The position numbers and the translations under genes were made by a program. A DNA stretch of 64,000 nt from Nitrosomonas mobilis (GTDB lineage Bacteria > Pseudomonadota > Gammaproteobacteria > Burkholderiales > Nitrosomonadaceae): contig NZ_FMWO01000045.1 in the NCBI RefSeq assembly GCF_900103035.1, positions 62,001-126,000 of the forward strand, given 5' to 3'. The notes under the pieces were generated by a model. The model was not told where the DNA came from. It worked only from the letters and a program-made list of their open reading frames with translations, and searched no databases. Shown here one piece after another: positions 47,193-57,140 of the stretch (positions within the stretch are counted from its first letter, which is position 1; each line of letters opens with the position of its first letter).

Positions 47193-49451
47193 ATGATTGC
47201 GCAAGAACTGGAAGTTAGTTTGCATATGGCCTTTGTCGAGTCCAGGCAAAAGCGTCACGAATTCATCACTGTTGAACACTTACTACTGGCTTTACTCGAT
47301 AATCCCAGTGCCGCAGAAGTTTTGACAGGTTGTGCCGTTGATATTGAGACACTGCGCACATTACTCCAGGAGCATATTTTCCGCCATACTCCTGTAGTCG
47401 AAGGTTCCGATGAGGTTGACACACAACCCACTTTAGGATTTCAGCGAGTTATTCAGCGGGCTATTCTGCATGTTCAGTCATCTGGCAAAAAAGAAGTCAC
47501 TGGTGCAAATGTACTGGTCGCGATTTTTGGGGAGAAGGATTCACACGCCGCTTATTTCCTACAGCAAAAAGGCGTAACACGACTGGATGTCGTCAATTTT
47601 CTCTCTCACGGCATTCATAATGCTGCAGCAAACAGCACCCATGAAAAAAATGACGATGGTATCGATAATGAACCACCTCATTCCAGTAACATACTTGAAA
47701 ATTACACAGTCAACTTAAACAATCTGGCGATTGCTAATCGGATTGATCCACTGATTGGACGAGAAAAAGAGGTTGAAAGGGTAATTCAAACCTTGTGTCG
47801 CAGACGTAAAAATAATCCATTACTCGTAGGAGAAGCAGGCGTCGGAAAAACTGCTATCGCGGAAGGGTTGGCCAGAAGAATTACAGAAGGTCGAGTACCT
47901 GCAGTATTGCAGCATCATCAAGTATACGCACTCGATATGGGCGCACTGCTGGCAGGAACCAAATATCGTGGAGATTTTGAGCAACGATTGAAGGCCGTTC
48001 TTAAACAACTCACCGATAACCCTAAGGCTATTTTATTCGTTGACGAGATTCATACGCTCATCGGTGCCGGCTCAGCATCGGGTGGCACGCTTGATGCCTC
48101 CAATCTACTTAAACCGGCATTAAGCTCAGGCGCCTTGAAATGCATTGGTGCCACAACTTATAATGAATACCGCGGCATCTTTGAAAAAGATCATGCCTTA
48201 TCCCGACGTTTCCAGAAAATTGATATTTCCGAACCCGAAATCAATGAAACTGTCGCAATTCTGCGTGGATTAAAATCCCGCTACGAAAAACACCATAATG
48301 TTAAATACACCGAAGCTGCTTTAGTCGCAGCTGTCGAACTATCCTCACGTTTCATTAATGATCGGCATCTACCGGATAAAGCAATTGATGTTATTGATGA
48401 AGCTGGTGCAGCACAGCGAGTTTTGCCGAAATCTAAACAGCGTAAAGTCATCGGCAAACACGAAATAGAACTTGTTATTGCAAAGCTGGCGAGGATCCCT
48501 CCTCAAAGTGTTTCCAATGATGATCGCAACAAACTAAAAACACTTGATCGTGATCTGAAATCTATCGTTTTTGGCCAGGATAAAGCAATTGATGCGCTTG
48601 CCGCTGCCATCAAAATGACACGTAGCGGCCTGGGGAACACACACAAACCGATTGGCTCCTTTCTTTTTTCCGGACCAACCGGCGTCGGTAAAACTGAGGT
48701 AGCTCGACAACTGGCTTATATCCTTGGCATTCCCTTGCACCGTTTTGATATGTCTGAGTACATGGAGCGCCACGCAGTCTCGCGCTTAATTGGGGCTCCG
48801 CCTGGGTATGTCGGTTTTGATCAAGGCGGTTTGCTCACTGACAAAATCATCAAGCAACCCCATGCGGTGCTGCTGCTGGACGAAATTGAGAAAGCCCATC
48901 CTGATATATTCAATATCCTGCTCCAGGTAATGGATTACGGAGCACTCACCGATAATAGTGGGCATAAAGCAGATTTTCGTAACGTGATCATCATTATGAC
49001 CACCAATGCTGGCGCAGATGTGCTAACTAAAACCTCTATCGGGTTTGCCAAGGATGTTAAAGCCGGTAATGAGCTTGCTGAAATCAAGCGGCTGTTCACC
49101 CCCGAATTTCGTAACCGCCTCGACGATATCATTTCCTTTATGCCGTTGAATGAGACCATTATTCTGCGAGTAGTTGATAAATTCCTCATCGAGCTGGAAA
49201 CCCAATTACAGGAGAAGAAAGTGGATGCCACTTTCACCGAAAATTTGCGCAATTACTTGGCAATTCATGGATTTGATCCGCTCATGGGTGCCCGTCCAAT
49301 GGCTCGCCTCATCCAAGACATTATCCGCCGCGCACTCGCAGACGAATTGTTGTTTGGTCGTCTGTCCAATGGCGGAAAAGTTACGGTTGATATCGATGAA
49401 ATACAAGGCAAGGCAGTGCTTAATTTTTCAGAAATAGAGAAAATTACTTGA
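47193..49451 (+). CDS. clpA: ATP-dependent Clp protease ATP-binding subunit ClpA
   Basis: 752 aa. The N-domain (two Clp repeats, residues 1-140), AAA1 with Walker A GEAGVGKTAIAEGLA near 215, and AAA2 with GPTGVGKTEVARQLA near 490 are in order. There is no long middle coiled coil, so it is ClpA and not ClpB, and IGF/L-type tripeptide for ClpP contact lies near 610. It unfolds proteins for ClpP, whose gene is not in the window. Confidence 0.96.
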   Translation: MIAQELEVSLHMAFVESRQKRHEFITVEHLLLALLDNPSAAEVLTGCAVDIETLRTLLQEHIFRHTPVVEGSDEVDTQPTLGFQRVIQRAILHVQSSGKKEVTGANVLVAIFGEKDSHAAYFLQQKGVTRLDVVNFLSHGIHNAAANSTHEKNDDGIDNEPPHSSNILENYTVNLNNLAIANRIDPLIGREKEVERVIQTLCRRRKNNPLLVGEAGVGKTAIAEGLARRITEGRVPAVLQHHQVYALDMGALLAGTKYRGDFEQRLKAVLKQLTDNPKAILFVDEIHTLIGAGSASGGTLDASNLLKPALSSGALKCIGATTYNEYRGIFEKDHALSRRFQKIDISEPEINETVAILRGLKSRYEKHHNVKYTEAALVAAVELSSRFINDRHLPDKAIDVIDEAGAAQRVLPKSKQRKVIGKHEIELVIAKLARIPPQSVSNDDRNKLKTLDRDLKSIVFGQDKAIDALAAAIKMTRSGLGNTHKPIGSFLFSGPTGVGKTEVARQLAYILGIPLHRFDMSEYMERHAVSRLIGAPPGYVGFDQGGLLTDKIIKQPHAVLLLDEIEKAHPDIFNILLQVMDYGALTDNSGHKADFRNVIIIMTTNAGADVLTKTSIGFAKDVKAGNELAEIKRLFTPEFRNRLDDIISFMPLNETIILRVVDKFLIELETQLQEKKVDATFTENLRNYLAIHGFDPLMGARPMARLIQDIIRRALADELLFGRLSNGGKVTVDIDEIQGKAVLNFSEIEKIT

Positions 49452-49518
49452 TCGCGATGTACTCAGTACCTGCAATACTCAAAACAACTAGAGGCTCTTG
49501 GCCAGCACTACGAATATA

Positions 49519-49548
49519 TGTAAATGGCAGTTCGCCATTTACAATTTT
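49519..49548 (+). terminator. Intrinsic terminator after clpA
   Basis: A ten-base stem TGTAAATGGC / GCCATTTACA with a five-base loop (AGTTC), followed by ATTTT. It lies in the gap between clpA and pyrE. Confidence 0.6.
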
Positions 49549-49570
49549 CGTTCACTAACTATCCTTTCTC

Positions 49571-50248
49571 ATGCCTACTTTCCGACAGGAATTTATCGAA
49601 TTTGCCATTCGCAATCGTGCACTTTGTTTCGGAAAATTCAAAACAAAAGCTGGCCGACTATCACCCTATTTCTTTAATGCAGGGTTGTTCAATAATGGCC
49701 ACACACTGCAACTGCTTGGCCGGTACTATGCACGCGCGATCCTTGAAAGTACGATTTCGTTTGATGCGCTATTCGGGCCGGCTTACAAGGGAATTCCCCT
49801 GGTTAGCACCATTGCGATTGCCCTAGCTCAATCGGGGCATAACCATTCATTCAGTTTTAACCGCAAAGAAACCAAGGATCACGGCGAAGGTGGCAGTATC
49901 GTAGGCGCACCTCTGGCTGGTCGCATCCTGATTGTGGATGACGTAATCTCTGCCGGGATCTCGGTCAAGCAGTCCATCGATATAATCAAAGCCGCCGGTG
50001 CGACCCCTTGCGGTATTGCGATTGCGCTCGATCGTATGGAACGCGGTGATAGCCCATTATCCGCAATTCAAGAAATCGAGCGCAATTTTGGTGTTCCTGT
50101 TATCAGCTTGAGTAACCTGAATGACATTACCGCTTATCTAAGCACCCAGCCTGATCTTGCGCCACACCTTACTGATATTGAGGCCTACCGAACACGCTAC
50201 GGCATCAACCAATCCGATAAAGTATTTGCTGCCAATCCTGACAAATAA
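49571..50248 (+). CDS. pyrE: Orotate phosphoribosyltransferase
   Basis: 225 aa. The PRPP-binding site is clear: GRILIVDDVISAGISVKQSI (split: ILIVDDVISAG near 120-130); substrate loop FSFNRKETKDHGEGG; start KTKAGRLSPYFFNAGLF. It makes OMP in pyrimidine synthesis. Confidence 0.96.
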   Translation: MPTFRQEFIEFAIRNRALCFGKFKTKAGRLSPYFFNAGLFNNGHTLQLLGRYYARAILESTISFDALFGPAYKGIPLVSTIAIALAQSGHNHSFSFNRKETKDHGEGGSIVGAPLAGRILIVDDVISAGISVKQSIDIIKAAGATPCGIAIALDRMERGDSPLSAIQEIERNFGVPVISLSNLNDITAYLSTQPDLAPHLTDIEAYRTRYGINQSDKVFAANPDK

Positions 50249-50269
50249 ACGAGCTGCATCAACTGTCAA

Positions 50270-51421
50270 ATGACAGAAATGCCACGGTGGGATATTTTTT
50301 GCAGGGTTATCGATAACTACGGTGACATCGGCGTATGCTGGCGTTTATCGTGCCAGCTTGCTGCGGAACACGGCATTTCAATACGTCTTTGGGTAGATGA
50401 GATCGCCAGTCTGCATCGTATCTGTCCAGCTATTAATGTCAGCCTGACAATCCAGCACTGGCGGGGAGTGGAAGTACGGCATTGGATTGAACCGTTTCCT
50501 GCCATCGCACCAGCCGAAGTTGTTATTGAAACATTCGGCTGCACGTTACCAGCAAATTATGTCGCAGCAATGTCGCAGCATGTATCTTCCACACAAACGA
50601 ACAGTTCACTTGTCTGGATCAACCTGGAATATCTGTCCGCCGAGTCATGGGTCGAAGGCTACCACTGCTTACCTTCGCCTCATCCATACTTACCATTAAT
50701 CAAATATTTCTTCTTCCCCGGCTTCACAGCAGCCACTGGCGGCTTGATACGTGGACATAATCTGCTCCAACAGCAAACTGTATGGCAGCAGAGTTTTGCG
50801 GACTTCTGGCACAAGATCGGATTACCCTCCCCTGATCCAGCAGAAACCACAATTTCATTATTCTGCTATGACAACCATCGAGTAGACGGTCTACTCGACG
50901 CGTGGGCTGCTTTCCCCAGTCCTGTACGCTGTTTATTGCCCGAAAGTAAAGTTTTACCAAACGTTACTCGTTGGTCAGCACGAGAAAGACTCATTCCAGG
51001 CGATTCCGTACAACGCGGAAATCTATCTCTTCACATTCTTCCCTTCCTCTCACAAGAGGATTATGATCGCCTACTTGGGGCGTGTGATTGCAATTTTGTT
51101 CGCGGCGAGGACTCTTTTGTGCGTGCGCAATGGGCGGCCAAGCCCCTCATTTGGCAAATCTATCCACAACGGGATAACGCTCATCTGGTTAAACTGAACG
51201 CTTTCCTTGACCGCTATTGTCAGAATTTAACGGCAAATGTTGCGACTAACCTGCGTGCTTTTCATCTTGGTTGGAACCACGACGGAGATCTTGACTGGGC
51301 AGCATTTTGGAAAAATCAACTCATATTACAAACTCATGCTATAACTTGGGCGCAACAGATAACACTATTCGGTGACCTTGCATCCAATCTGGTGCAGTTT
51401 AGCAAAAAATTTGCACTTTAA
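50270..51421 (+). CDS. earP: EF-P arginine rhamnosyltransferase
   Basis: 383 aa GT-B-type enzyme. It opens with WDIFCRVIDNYGDIGVCWRL, with the Asp of the active site in IDNYGD, and the dTDP-rhamnose site is seen in NFVRGEDSFVRAQWAAKPLIW. It puts rhamnose on Arg32 of EF-P. The efp gene lies 148 bases further with Arg32 in place, which supports both calls. Confidence 0.95.
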   Translation: MTEMPRWDIFCRVIDNYGDIGVCWRLSCQLAAEHGISIRLWVDEIASLHRICPAINVSLTIQHWRGVEVRHWIEPFPAIAPAEVVIETFGCTLPANYVAAMSQHVSSTQTNSSLVWINLEYLSAESWVEGYHCLPSPHPYLPLIKYFFFPGFTAATGGLIRGHNLLQQQTVWQQSFADFWHKIGLPSPDPAETTISLFCYDNHRVDGLLDAWAAFPSPVRCLLPESKVLPNVTRWSARERLIPGDSVQRGNLSLHILPFLSQEDYDRLLGACDCNFVRGEDSFVRAQWAAKPLIWQIYPQRDNAHLVKLNAFLDRYCQNLTANVATNLRAFHLGWNHDGDLDWAAFWKNQLILQTHAITWAQQITLFGDLASNLVQFSKKFAL

Positions 51422-51569
51422 TAAGCATTAACCAGCTTCCCTGAGCATTCAAACCAAAAGCCTATCCAGCAAAAACCACGGTTTTGTGACGTGGTTAGTG
51501 GATTTGCAATAGCATTCCAAGTAAAATGCGATTCATTCACACTAACAGCAAAAGATCAGGTATCTCAAA

Positions 51570-52130
51570 ATGAAAACAGCTCAGGAACTCCGTACAGGTA
51601 ACGTATTTATGCTCGGCAAAGACCCCATGGTCGTCTTAAAAACCGAATTCAGCAAGTCCGGGCGCAACGCTTCTGTTGTAAAAATGAAATTCAAAAATCT
51701 GTTGACCGACTCTCCCAGCGAAGCCGTGTATAAGGCGGATGACAAATTTGATGTCGTCGTACTGGAAAAGAAAGAAGTCAGCTACTCCTACTTTGCCGAT
51801 CCCATGTACGTATTTATGGACAATGAATACAATCAGTATGAAATCGAGGCAGAAACGATGGGCGAAGAGGCACTCAATTTCCTGGAAAATGGCATGATCT
51901 GCGAAATGGTCTTTTATAGTGAAAAACCCATCTCTGTGGAATTGCCCAGTGCGGTCATACGCGAAATAACCTACACGGAACCTGCCGTCAAGGGCGACAC
52001 CTCCGGCAAGGTTATGAAACCTGCTAAAATTGCCAGTGGTTTTGAATTACCAGTACCATTATTCTGCGAAATCGGCGATAAAATCGAAATTGATACCCGT
52101 ACACTCGAATATCGTAGTCGCGCCAAATAA
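51570..52130 (+). CDS. efp: Translation elongation factor P
   Basis: 186 aa, three beta domains. The tip loop is KSGRNAS with Arg at 32, the residue modified by EarP; Lys-type EF-P would carry Lys34 modified by EpmA. The C-terminal [18 protein letters not shown] is standard. It rescues ribosomes stalled at polyproline. Confidence 0.97.
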   Translation: MKTAQELRTGNVFMLGKDPMVVLKTEFSKSGRNASVVKMKFKNLLTDSPSEAVYKADDKFDVVVLEKKEVSYSYFADPMYVFMDNEYNQYEIEAETMGEEALNFLENGMICEMVFYSEKPISVELPSAVIREITYTEPAVKGDTSGKVMKPAKIASGFELPVPLFCEIGDKIEIDTRTLEYRSRAK

Positions 52131-52177
52131 TCCCCTCATTTCAGCAGTACTTCCACTCATATTATCAACGGAAGCAC

Positions 52178-52793
52178 TTATCGCAACCTCTCGATCAACC
52201 GGACCGCCTGCAAACTGCGCTCGGTGACTCCGGCAAAATCAAGCAAATCCGCCATTTTGAATATATCGGTGGTTTTGCTGGGAAGCGTGGGCGTCCAGTA
52301 ACGATCCTGCTTCAAGCAGGACTTTCCATCACCTTATCCAAGCAGACAATCAGCACTTCCGCGACGATGCGCCCGCCCAGCGGTCCCAGACGCTCGCCAT
52401 TCTCCTTAGCATCAGTCTCTCGCAGGATATAAAACCACAGTGGTTTGCAAAGGTGCAATTTCATATTTCTCTTTAAGATTCAGCAGGTCAGTTGCATCGA
52501 GCACGAGTGTTCCCATCACTTTGACGACATCCTGATTAGAAGACAGGCTGAAAATCAGACTGCGCAGCAGATTACGTTGTGCCAAAGCACTGACATCTCC
52601 AAGCGGAAAATCTGGCAACATGAACAATACCGCCGAGAGTTTAACTTCGATTTTTTGTTTGGGCGCGCCTGACCATCACCGAAATCGAGAAACATCTGCC
52701 AATCGATGAAACGAACTGACGCGCGCGTTTACCGCCACGCAGATCATTCGGATCAGAACTATCTGCCAGATTGACATTGAAAATCAATTCCTG
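52178..52793 (-). pseudogene. Decayed animal-type heme peroxidase C-terminus
   Basis: Three pieces in different frames line up with the C-terminal third of bacterial animal-heme-peroxidase-family proteins: LADSSDPNDLRGGKRA then FIDWQMFLDFGDG; LPDFPLGDVSALAQRNLLRS; and LWFYILRETDAKENGERLGP with GGRIVAEVL and MADLLDFAGV before the stop at 52178. Frameshifts fall near 52720, 52660 and 52445. The active-site part is missing. It follows the IS1595 relic directly. Confidence 0.65.
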
Positions 52794-52794
52794 A

Positions 52795-53117
52795 TTAGTT
52801 ACCTGTCTCAGAAATTCTCAATATACCGATCGAAAGAGGTTCTGTCGTTGCGGCGGTGCGCAGCAATCGCGGCACCATGGCAGCCAAATCAAAACGACGA
52901 TTGAAGAATATTGGTAGTCGCAATCCAGGCATTCCCATAGCTTGCGGCCGTTATGGGTACAGGAATATCGCTCTCCATCGCAGCGCAGGCATCTCCAGCC
53001 ATGCGGCCACCTCGCAGCAAACAATGCTGCTTCACATTGTGTTTCCGTGCCACATTGACGCAGAAATTCATGCAGTGACACCTGCCTGAAACTGAATTTT
53101 TTCATTGCCATTGCCAT
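52795..53117 (-). pseudogene. IS1595-family transposase relic with core deleted
   Basis: The N-terminus is clear: VSLHEFLRQCGTETQCEAAL, FAARWPHGWRCLRC and the zinc ribbon up to CLDCDYQY. Directly after, in another frame, comes the family's C-terminus (FNRRFDLAAMVPRLLRTAA), ending at the stop at 52795. The whole DDE core is gone. The joint falls at two YQ/QY-like segments, as if short homologous sequences recombined. Confidence 0.7.
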
Positions 53118-53333
53118 TCTCCTTTGATCTTGTTACGTTTCTTGGCAATTTGTAGATTTTACAAAACTTCTGAAAGAAGTAACTAATCAGGTAATAAATT
53201 GATCTGGGAGGATTTTCCCCGCCCAGTATCGTACGTCTATGGCCAGCCATAATCATTGATTGATAACTATTCCTATTTGGCGTATGCTTCCGCTTAAGCA
53301 CTTTGCTTCGTATTTTATGGGGATGACACTGAC
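53118..53333. other. Upstream region of the iron transporter
   Basis: Just over 200 bases between the IS1595 relic and the iron ABC genes. A weakly Fur-like stretch (TTGATTGATAACTATT) occurs near 53255-53270, too poor to call. An imperfect hairpin (CTGGG...CCCAG) lies at about 53204-53226. Confidence 0.3.
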
Positions 53334-54356
53334 ATGTTCAATTCACGTTCTTACAGACACCCTGCTTTCCAGACTATCTGTGCATTATTTTGCATCATGC
53401 TGTTTGCTGGATCCTCACATGCTGCCGAAGTGGTAGTTTACTCAGCCAGAATCGAGCAACTCATCAAACCGTTATTCGATGACTTCACCAGCAAAACCGG
53501 AATAACCGTCAAATTCACGACCGACAAGGAAGGAGCGCTGCTGGCGCGTCTCCTGGCAGAAGGCAAAAGAACGCCGGCGGACATGCTCATTACAACCGAT
53601 GCGGGCAATTTGTGGGAAGCAGCTCGCAAGGGACTGCTGCAGCCGGTTGATTCACCAATTCTCACTGCCAATATTCCAGAACATCTTAAAGACCCCGACA
53701 GCCGGTGGTTTGGACTGACCGTGCGCGCACGGACGATTGTGTATAATACTCAAAAGGTTAAACCGGCAGACTTAACCTCCTATGCCGCACTTGCTGATCC
53801 ACAATGGCACGGACGTTTATGTCTGCGTACCTCCAACAAGGTTTATAACCAGTCACTGGTAGCAATGATGATTGCTGAACATGGTGAAGCGGAGACTGAG
53901 CGTATCGTCAAAGGCTGGGTCGCTAATCTAGCAACCGACCCGCTGCCAGATGACACGCGTGCGATGGAATTTGTCGCTGCAGGACGATGTGATGTCACGC
54001 TGGTCAACACCTATTATTTTGGTCGCCTGATGAACGAAAAACCTGATTTGCCGCTGGCCATCTTCTGGCCAGATCAGGATAGCACCGGTGTGCATGTCAA
54101 CATCTCGGGCGCAGGCATTACCCGCTACAGCAAAAACAAATCTGACGCATTGAAACTGCTCGAATACCTCTCTTCCGTACCCGCACAACAATTGTTTGCT
54201 GAGCTCAATATGGAATTCCCTGCCAATCCGCAAGCACAGGTAGGAGAGTTTATCCGCAGCTGGGGAACGTTCAAGGCAAATCCGATGAATGTTGCACAGG
54301 CAGGTGCGCTGCAAGCCAAAGCAATTAAGTTAATTGATCGCGCAGGTTATCGCTAG
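53334..54356 (+). CDS. Iron(III) ABC transporter substrate-binding protein
   Basis: 340 aa. Signal peptide ends SHAAE. It begins VVVYSARIEQLIKPLFDDF and has the FbpA/FutA layout with SNKVYNQSLVAMMI, LVNTYYFGRLM (the paired tyrosines that bind ferric iron) and NISGAGITRYSKNK. It collects Fe3+ in the periplasm for the two following genes. Start is 18 nt after a run GGGGATGA. Confidence 0.92.
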   Translation: MFNSRSYRHPAFQTICALFCIMLFAGSSHAAEVVVYSARIEQLIKPLFDDFTSKTGITVKFTTDKEGALLARLLAEGKRTPADMLITTDAGNLWEAARKGLLQPVDSPILTANIPEHLKDPDSRWFGLTVRARTIVYNTQKVKPADLTSYAALADPQWHGRLCLRTSNKVYNQSLVAMMIAEHGEAETERIVKGWVANLATDPLPDDTRAMEFVAAGRCDVTLVNTYYFGRLMNEKPDLPLAIFWPDQDSTGVHVNISGAGITRYSKNKSDALKLLEYLSSVPAQQLFAELNMEFPANPQAQVGEFIRSWGTFKANPMNVAQAGALQAKAIKLIDRAGYR

Positions 54357-54358
54357 GA

Positions 54359-56032
54359 TTGGGAAAAAGTATTCCCCCTCGCGCCGGTAAACAGCCAGTC
54401 GCTGGCGTATCCAGGTCAGGCCCATTCAGCGAGCGTTTATTCTGGAAAATTATTCCATTTGCGATTGCCGCACTGGTCATGGTTCCAGTCTGTGTGGTAG
54501 TTGCTTCCATCTTCTCAACAGAAGATGAAATCTGGCAACATCTGATTGCCACGTCACTGCCTCGCCTATTAACCAACACGTTATGGCTCGCGTTAGGCGT
54601 CATGATTGGGACTTCTTTGCTTGGTGTCAGCCTGGCATGGTTTACGGCTGTTTACACATTTCCTGGAAGCCGTTTTTTTTCCTGGGCATTATTCTTGCCG
54701 TTAGCCATTCCTGCGTATGTCACTGCATTTGTTGCGCTCGGGATATTCGACTTTGCGGGACCGTTGCAAACCTCCCTGCGCAAGCTGTTTGATGCCGACC
54801 TGTTCTGGCTCCCAGACATACGTAGTGGACCAGGCGTGGCAATTGTCATGACACTGGCTTTTTATCCTTATGTCTTTCTTCTGGCGCGTAACGCATTTCT
54901 GACTCAAGGCAAACGCTTGCTGGAAGTTGCCCAATCACTCGGGTTGAATCACCGTCAGGGTTTTTTCAAAGTTGCCTTACCTATGGCACGCCCTTGGATT
55001 GCCGCCGGCGTCATGCTGGCGTTGATGGAAACACTCGCAGATTTCGGAACCGTAGCGATTTTCAACTACGATACCTTTACGACCGCCATTTACAAAACCT
55101 GGTTCAGTCTATTTTCGCTAACTGCCGCATCGCAGCTTGCTTCCCTACTAATTTTGATTGTATTCATGATCATTATGATCGAACAATATTTCCGTTCGCG
55201 CATGCGCTTTGCCGAAAATAAACGCAGTGTACGCATCGAGCGAATTCAGTTGGTGGGATGGCAAGCCATAGCAGTAACAGTTTTTGCCAGCACAGTATTA
55301 TTTTTTGCTTTTATTCTGCCAGTAATGCAATTAACCGTCTGGGCTGCAGACTCCTTTTCTGATAGCCTGAATCAGCGCTACCTGGAATTTGTCTGGCATT
55401 CCTTATCACTGGCAACCATTGCAGCCATCATCACTACACTGATCGCAATTTTACTGATTTACGCTGTACGTCTACATACAGGTTTCTGGGTTCGTTTAGC
55501 AGTACGACTGGCTACCATTGGTTATGCGCTACCTGGCGCCGTGCTTGCAGTTGGTGTCTTTATCCCGCTAGCATGGCTGGACAATCTGCTCAGTGACTCG
55601 CTCCTGGCCATATTCAACATAGAGACTGGATTGTTAATTCAAGGAACATTAGCTGTGATGCTGATCGCTTATATGACCCGCTTCCTGGCAGTCAGTCATT
55701 TTCCTCTGGAAAGTGCACAGACACGAATAACTAAAAGCATAGATGAGGCAGCAATTGGTTTTGGCGTCAGCGGCTGGAAAATGTTGCGCACCATACATTT
55801 CCCAATGCTCAAGGGCAGTTTGTTTACCGCTTTGGTACTGGTTTTTGTGGATGTCATGAAAGAAATGCCTATTACCCTGATGACGCGCCCTTTTGACTGG
55901 GATACGCTTGCTGTCAGAATTTTTTCGCTAACCTCCGAGGGAGAGTGGCAGCTGGCCGCCCTACCCGCCTTAACCCTGATTCTCGCGGGATTAGCACCCA
56001 TCATCCTGCTCATGCGCCAGACAGAAAAATAA
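54359..56032 (+). CDS. Iron(III) ABC transporter permease
   Basis: 557 aa, a fused double permease as in FbpB, with about twelve helices. The EAA loops are LLEVAQSLGLNHRQGFFKVALPMARP and SIDEAAIGFGVSGWKMLRTIHFPML. Starts at a TTG 2 nt after the binding-protein stop; no ATG is near. It moves ferric iron through the inner membrane. Confidence 0.92.
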   Translation: MGKSIPPRAGKQPVAGVSRSGPFSERLFWKIIPFAIAALVMVPVCVVVASIFSTEDEIWQHLIATSLPRLLTNTLWLALGVMIGTSLLGVSLAWFTAVYTFPGSRFFSWALFLPLAIPAYVTAFVALGIFDFAGPLQTSLRKLFDADLFWLPDIRSGPGVAIVMTLAFYPYVFLLARNAFLTQGKRLLEVAQSLGLNHRQGFFKVALPMARPWIAAGVMLALMETLADFGTVAIFNYDTFTTAIYKTWFSLFSLTAASQLASLLILIVFMIIMIEQYFRSRMRFAENKRSVRIERIQLVGWQAIAVTVFASTVLFFAFILPVMQLTVWAADSFSDSLNQRYLEFVWHSLSLATIAAIITTLIAILLIYAVRLHTGFWVRLAVRLATIGYALPGAVLAVGVFIPLAWLDNLLSDSLLAIFNIETGLLIQGTLAVMLIAYMTRFLAVSHFPLESAQTRITKSIDEAAIGFGVSGWKMLRTIHFPMLKGSLFTALVLVFVDVMKEMPITLMTRPFDWDTLAVRIFSLTSEGEWQLAALPALTLILAGLAPIILLMRQTEK

Positions 56033-56036
56033 CATC

Positions 56037-57140
56037 ATGGATAAACTCCTACAACTGGACAAAGTCAGTTTTGCCTATACCAAACAGACCATCATCAATG
56101 AGCTGTCGTTTACCTTGCAACGAGGGGAAATTGGCTGCCTGCTGGGGCCGAGCGGTTGTGGCAAAACTTCTGTACTGCGTTGCATTGCAGGATTCGAATC
56201 CATTACCAATGGGGAAATCCTGATCAATGACACATGTGTCAGCCGCGGCAATTACAGCCTGCCACCCGAGCAAAGACGAATTGGTATGGTATTTCAGGAT
56301 TATGCATTATTCCCGCACCTGAATGTGTCAGCTAACATTGGTTTTGGTCTGCATCGCAGCAATAAGACTGAAAAAAAGCAGCGGGTCGATGAATTCCTGA
56401 AGATTACCCGATTGGTGGAGGTTGCCGCTCAATACCCACACGAGCTTTCAGGTGGCCAGCAACAACGGGTCGCTTTGGCGCGCGCACTGGCGCCCCGCCC
56501 TGATCTTTTGCTGCTCGATGAACCCTTTTCCAATCTCGATGTTGGACTACGTGAACGCTTAAGCCAGGAAATACGCTCACTGCTCAAAGAACTTGGTATT
56601 ACCGCCATTCTGGTCACTCACGATCAGGCCGAAGCCTTTGCCGTTGCCGACAAAATCGGCGTGATGCATGCAGGTAAGATGATGCAGTGGGACAGTGCCT
56701 ACGACCTGTATCATCGCCCTGCCAACCGCTTCGTTGCCGGCTTTATTGGGCAAGGCGTGTTGTTACCTGGTAGGATTCATTCATCCGGCAAGGTTGAAAT
56801 TACTGCTGGCATACTTACAGAAAATATCTGGCTCTCCTGTCAGCCAGATTGCAATATTCATCAAACGGATGGCCTGGTAGACGTTCTGATACGACCGGAT
56901 GATATCGTGCACGATGATCACAGTAAGCTGCGCGCTGTCGTCCTAAATAAAGCTTTTCGTGGCGCAGACATACTGTATACCTTACAGCTCGCTAAGGGTG
57001 CCACAGTGTTATCACTGATTCCAAGTCATCATAATCACGCCATTGGTGAAGAAATCGGTATCCGACTGGAAGCAGATCACGTAGTGGTATTCGAGCAATC
57101 TTCGGTGGAAAACTATTCCTGCACCAGTGAACCACCTTAA
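56037..57140 (+). CDS. Iron(III) ABC transporter ATP-binding protein
   Basis: 367 aa. Walker A GPSGCGKTSVLR near 37, signature LSGGQQQRVALARAL near 135, Walker B LLLLDEPFSNLD, then a C-terminal TOBE-type domain (VLIRPDDIV). It powers the importer (FbpC-type). Its stop shares the four bases TTAA with the stop of the convergent mltB. Confidence 0.93.
   Translation: MDKLLQLDKVSFAYTKQTIINELSFTLQRGEIGCLLGPSGCGKTSVLRCIAGFESITNGEILINDTCVSRGNYSLPPEQRRIGMVFQDYALFPHLNVSANIGFGLHRSNKTEKKQRVDEFLKITRLVEVAAQYPHELSGGQQQRVALARALAPRPDLLLLDEPFSNLDVGLRERLSQEIRSLLKELGITAILVTHDQAEAFAVADKIGVMHAGKMMQWDSAYDLYHRPANRFVAGFIGQGVLLPGRIHSSGKVEITAGILTENIWLSCQPDCNIHQTDGLVDVLIRPDDIVHDDHSKLRAVVLNKAFRGADILYTLQLAKGATVLSLIPSHHNHAIGEEIGIRLEADHVVVFEQSSVENYSCTSEPP

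Noticed and set aside
51474-51496. Hairpin AACCACG/CGTGGTT after earP as terminator
   Set aside because: Stem of seven with a nine-base loop and no T-run; may be chance.
53250-53275. Possible Fur box before the iron transporter
   Set aside because: The best 19-base alignment to the consensus matches only about ten positions, no better than chance in AT-rich DNA.
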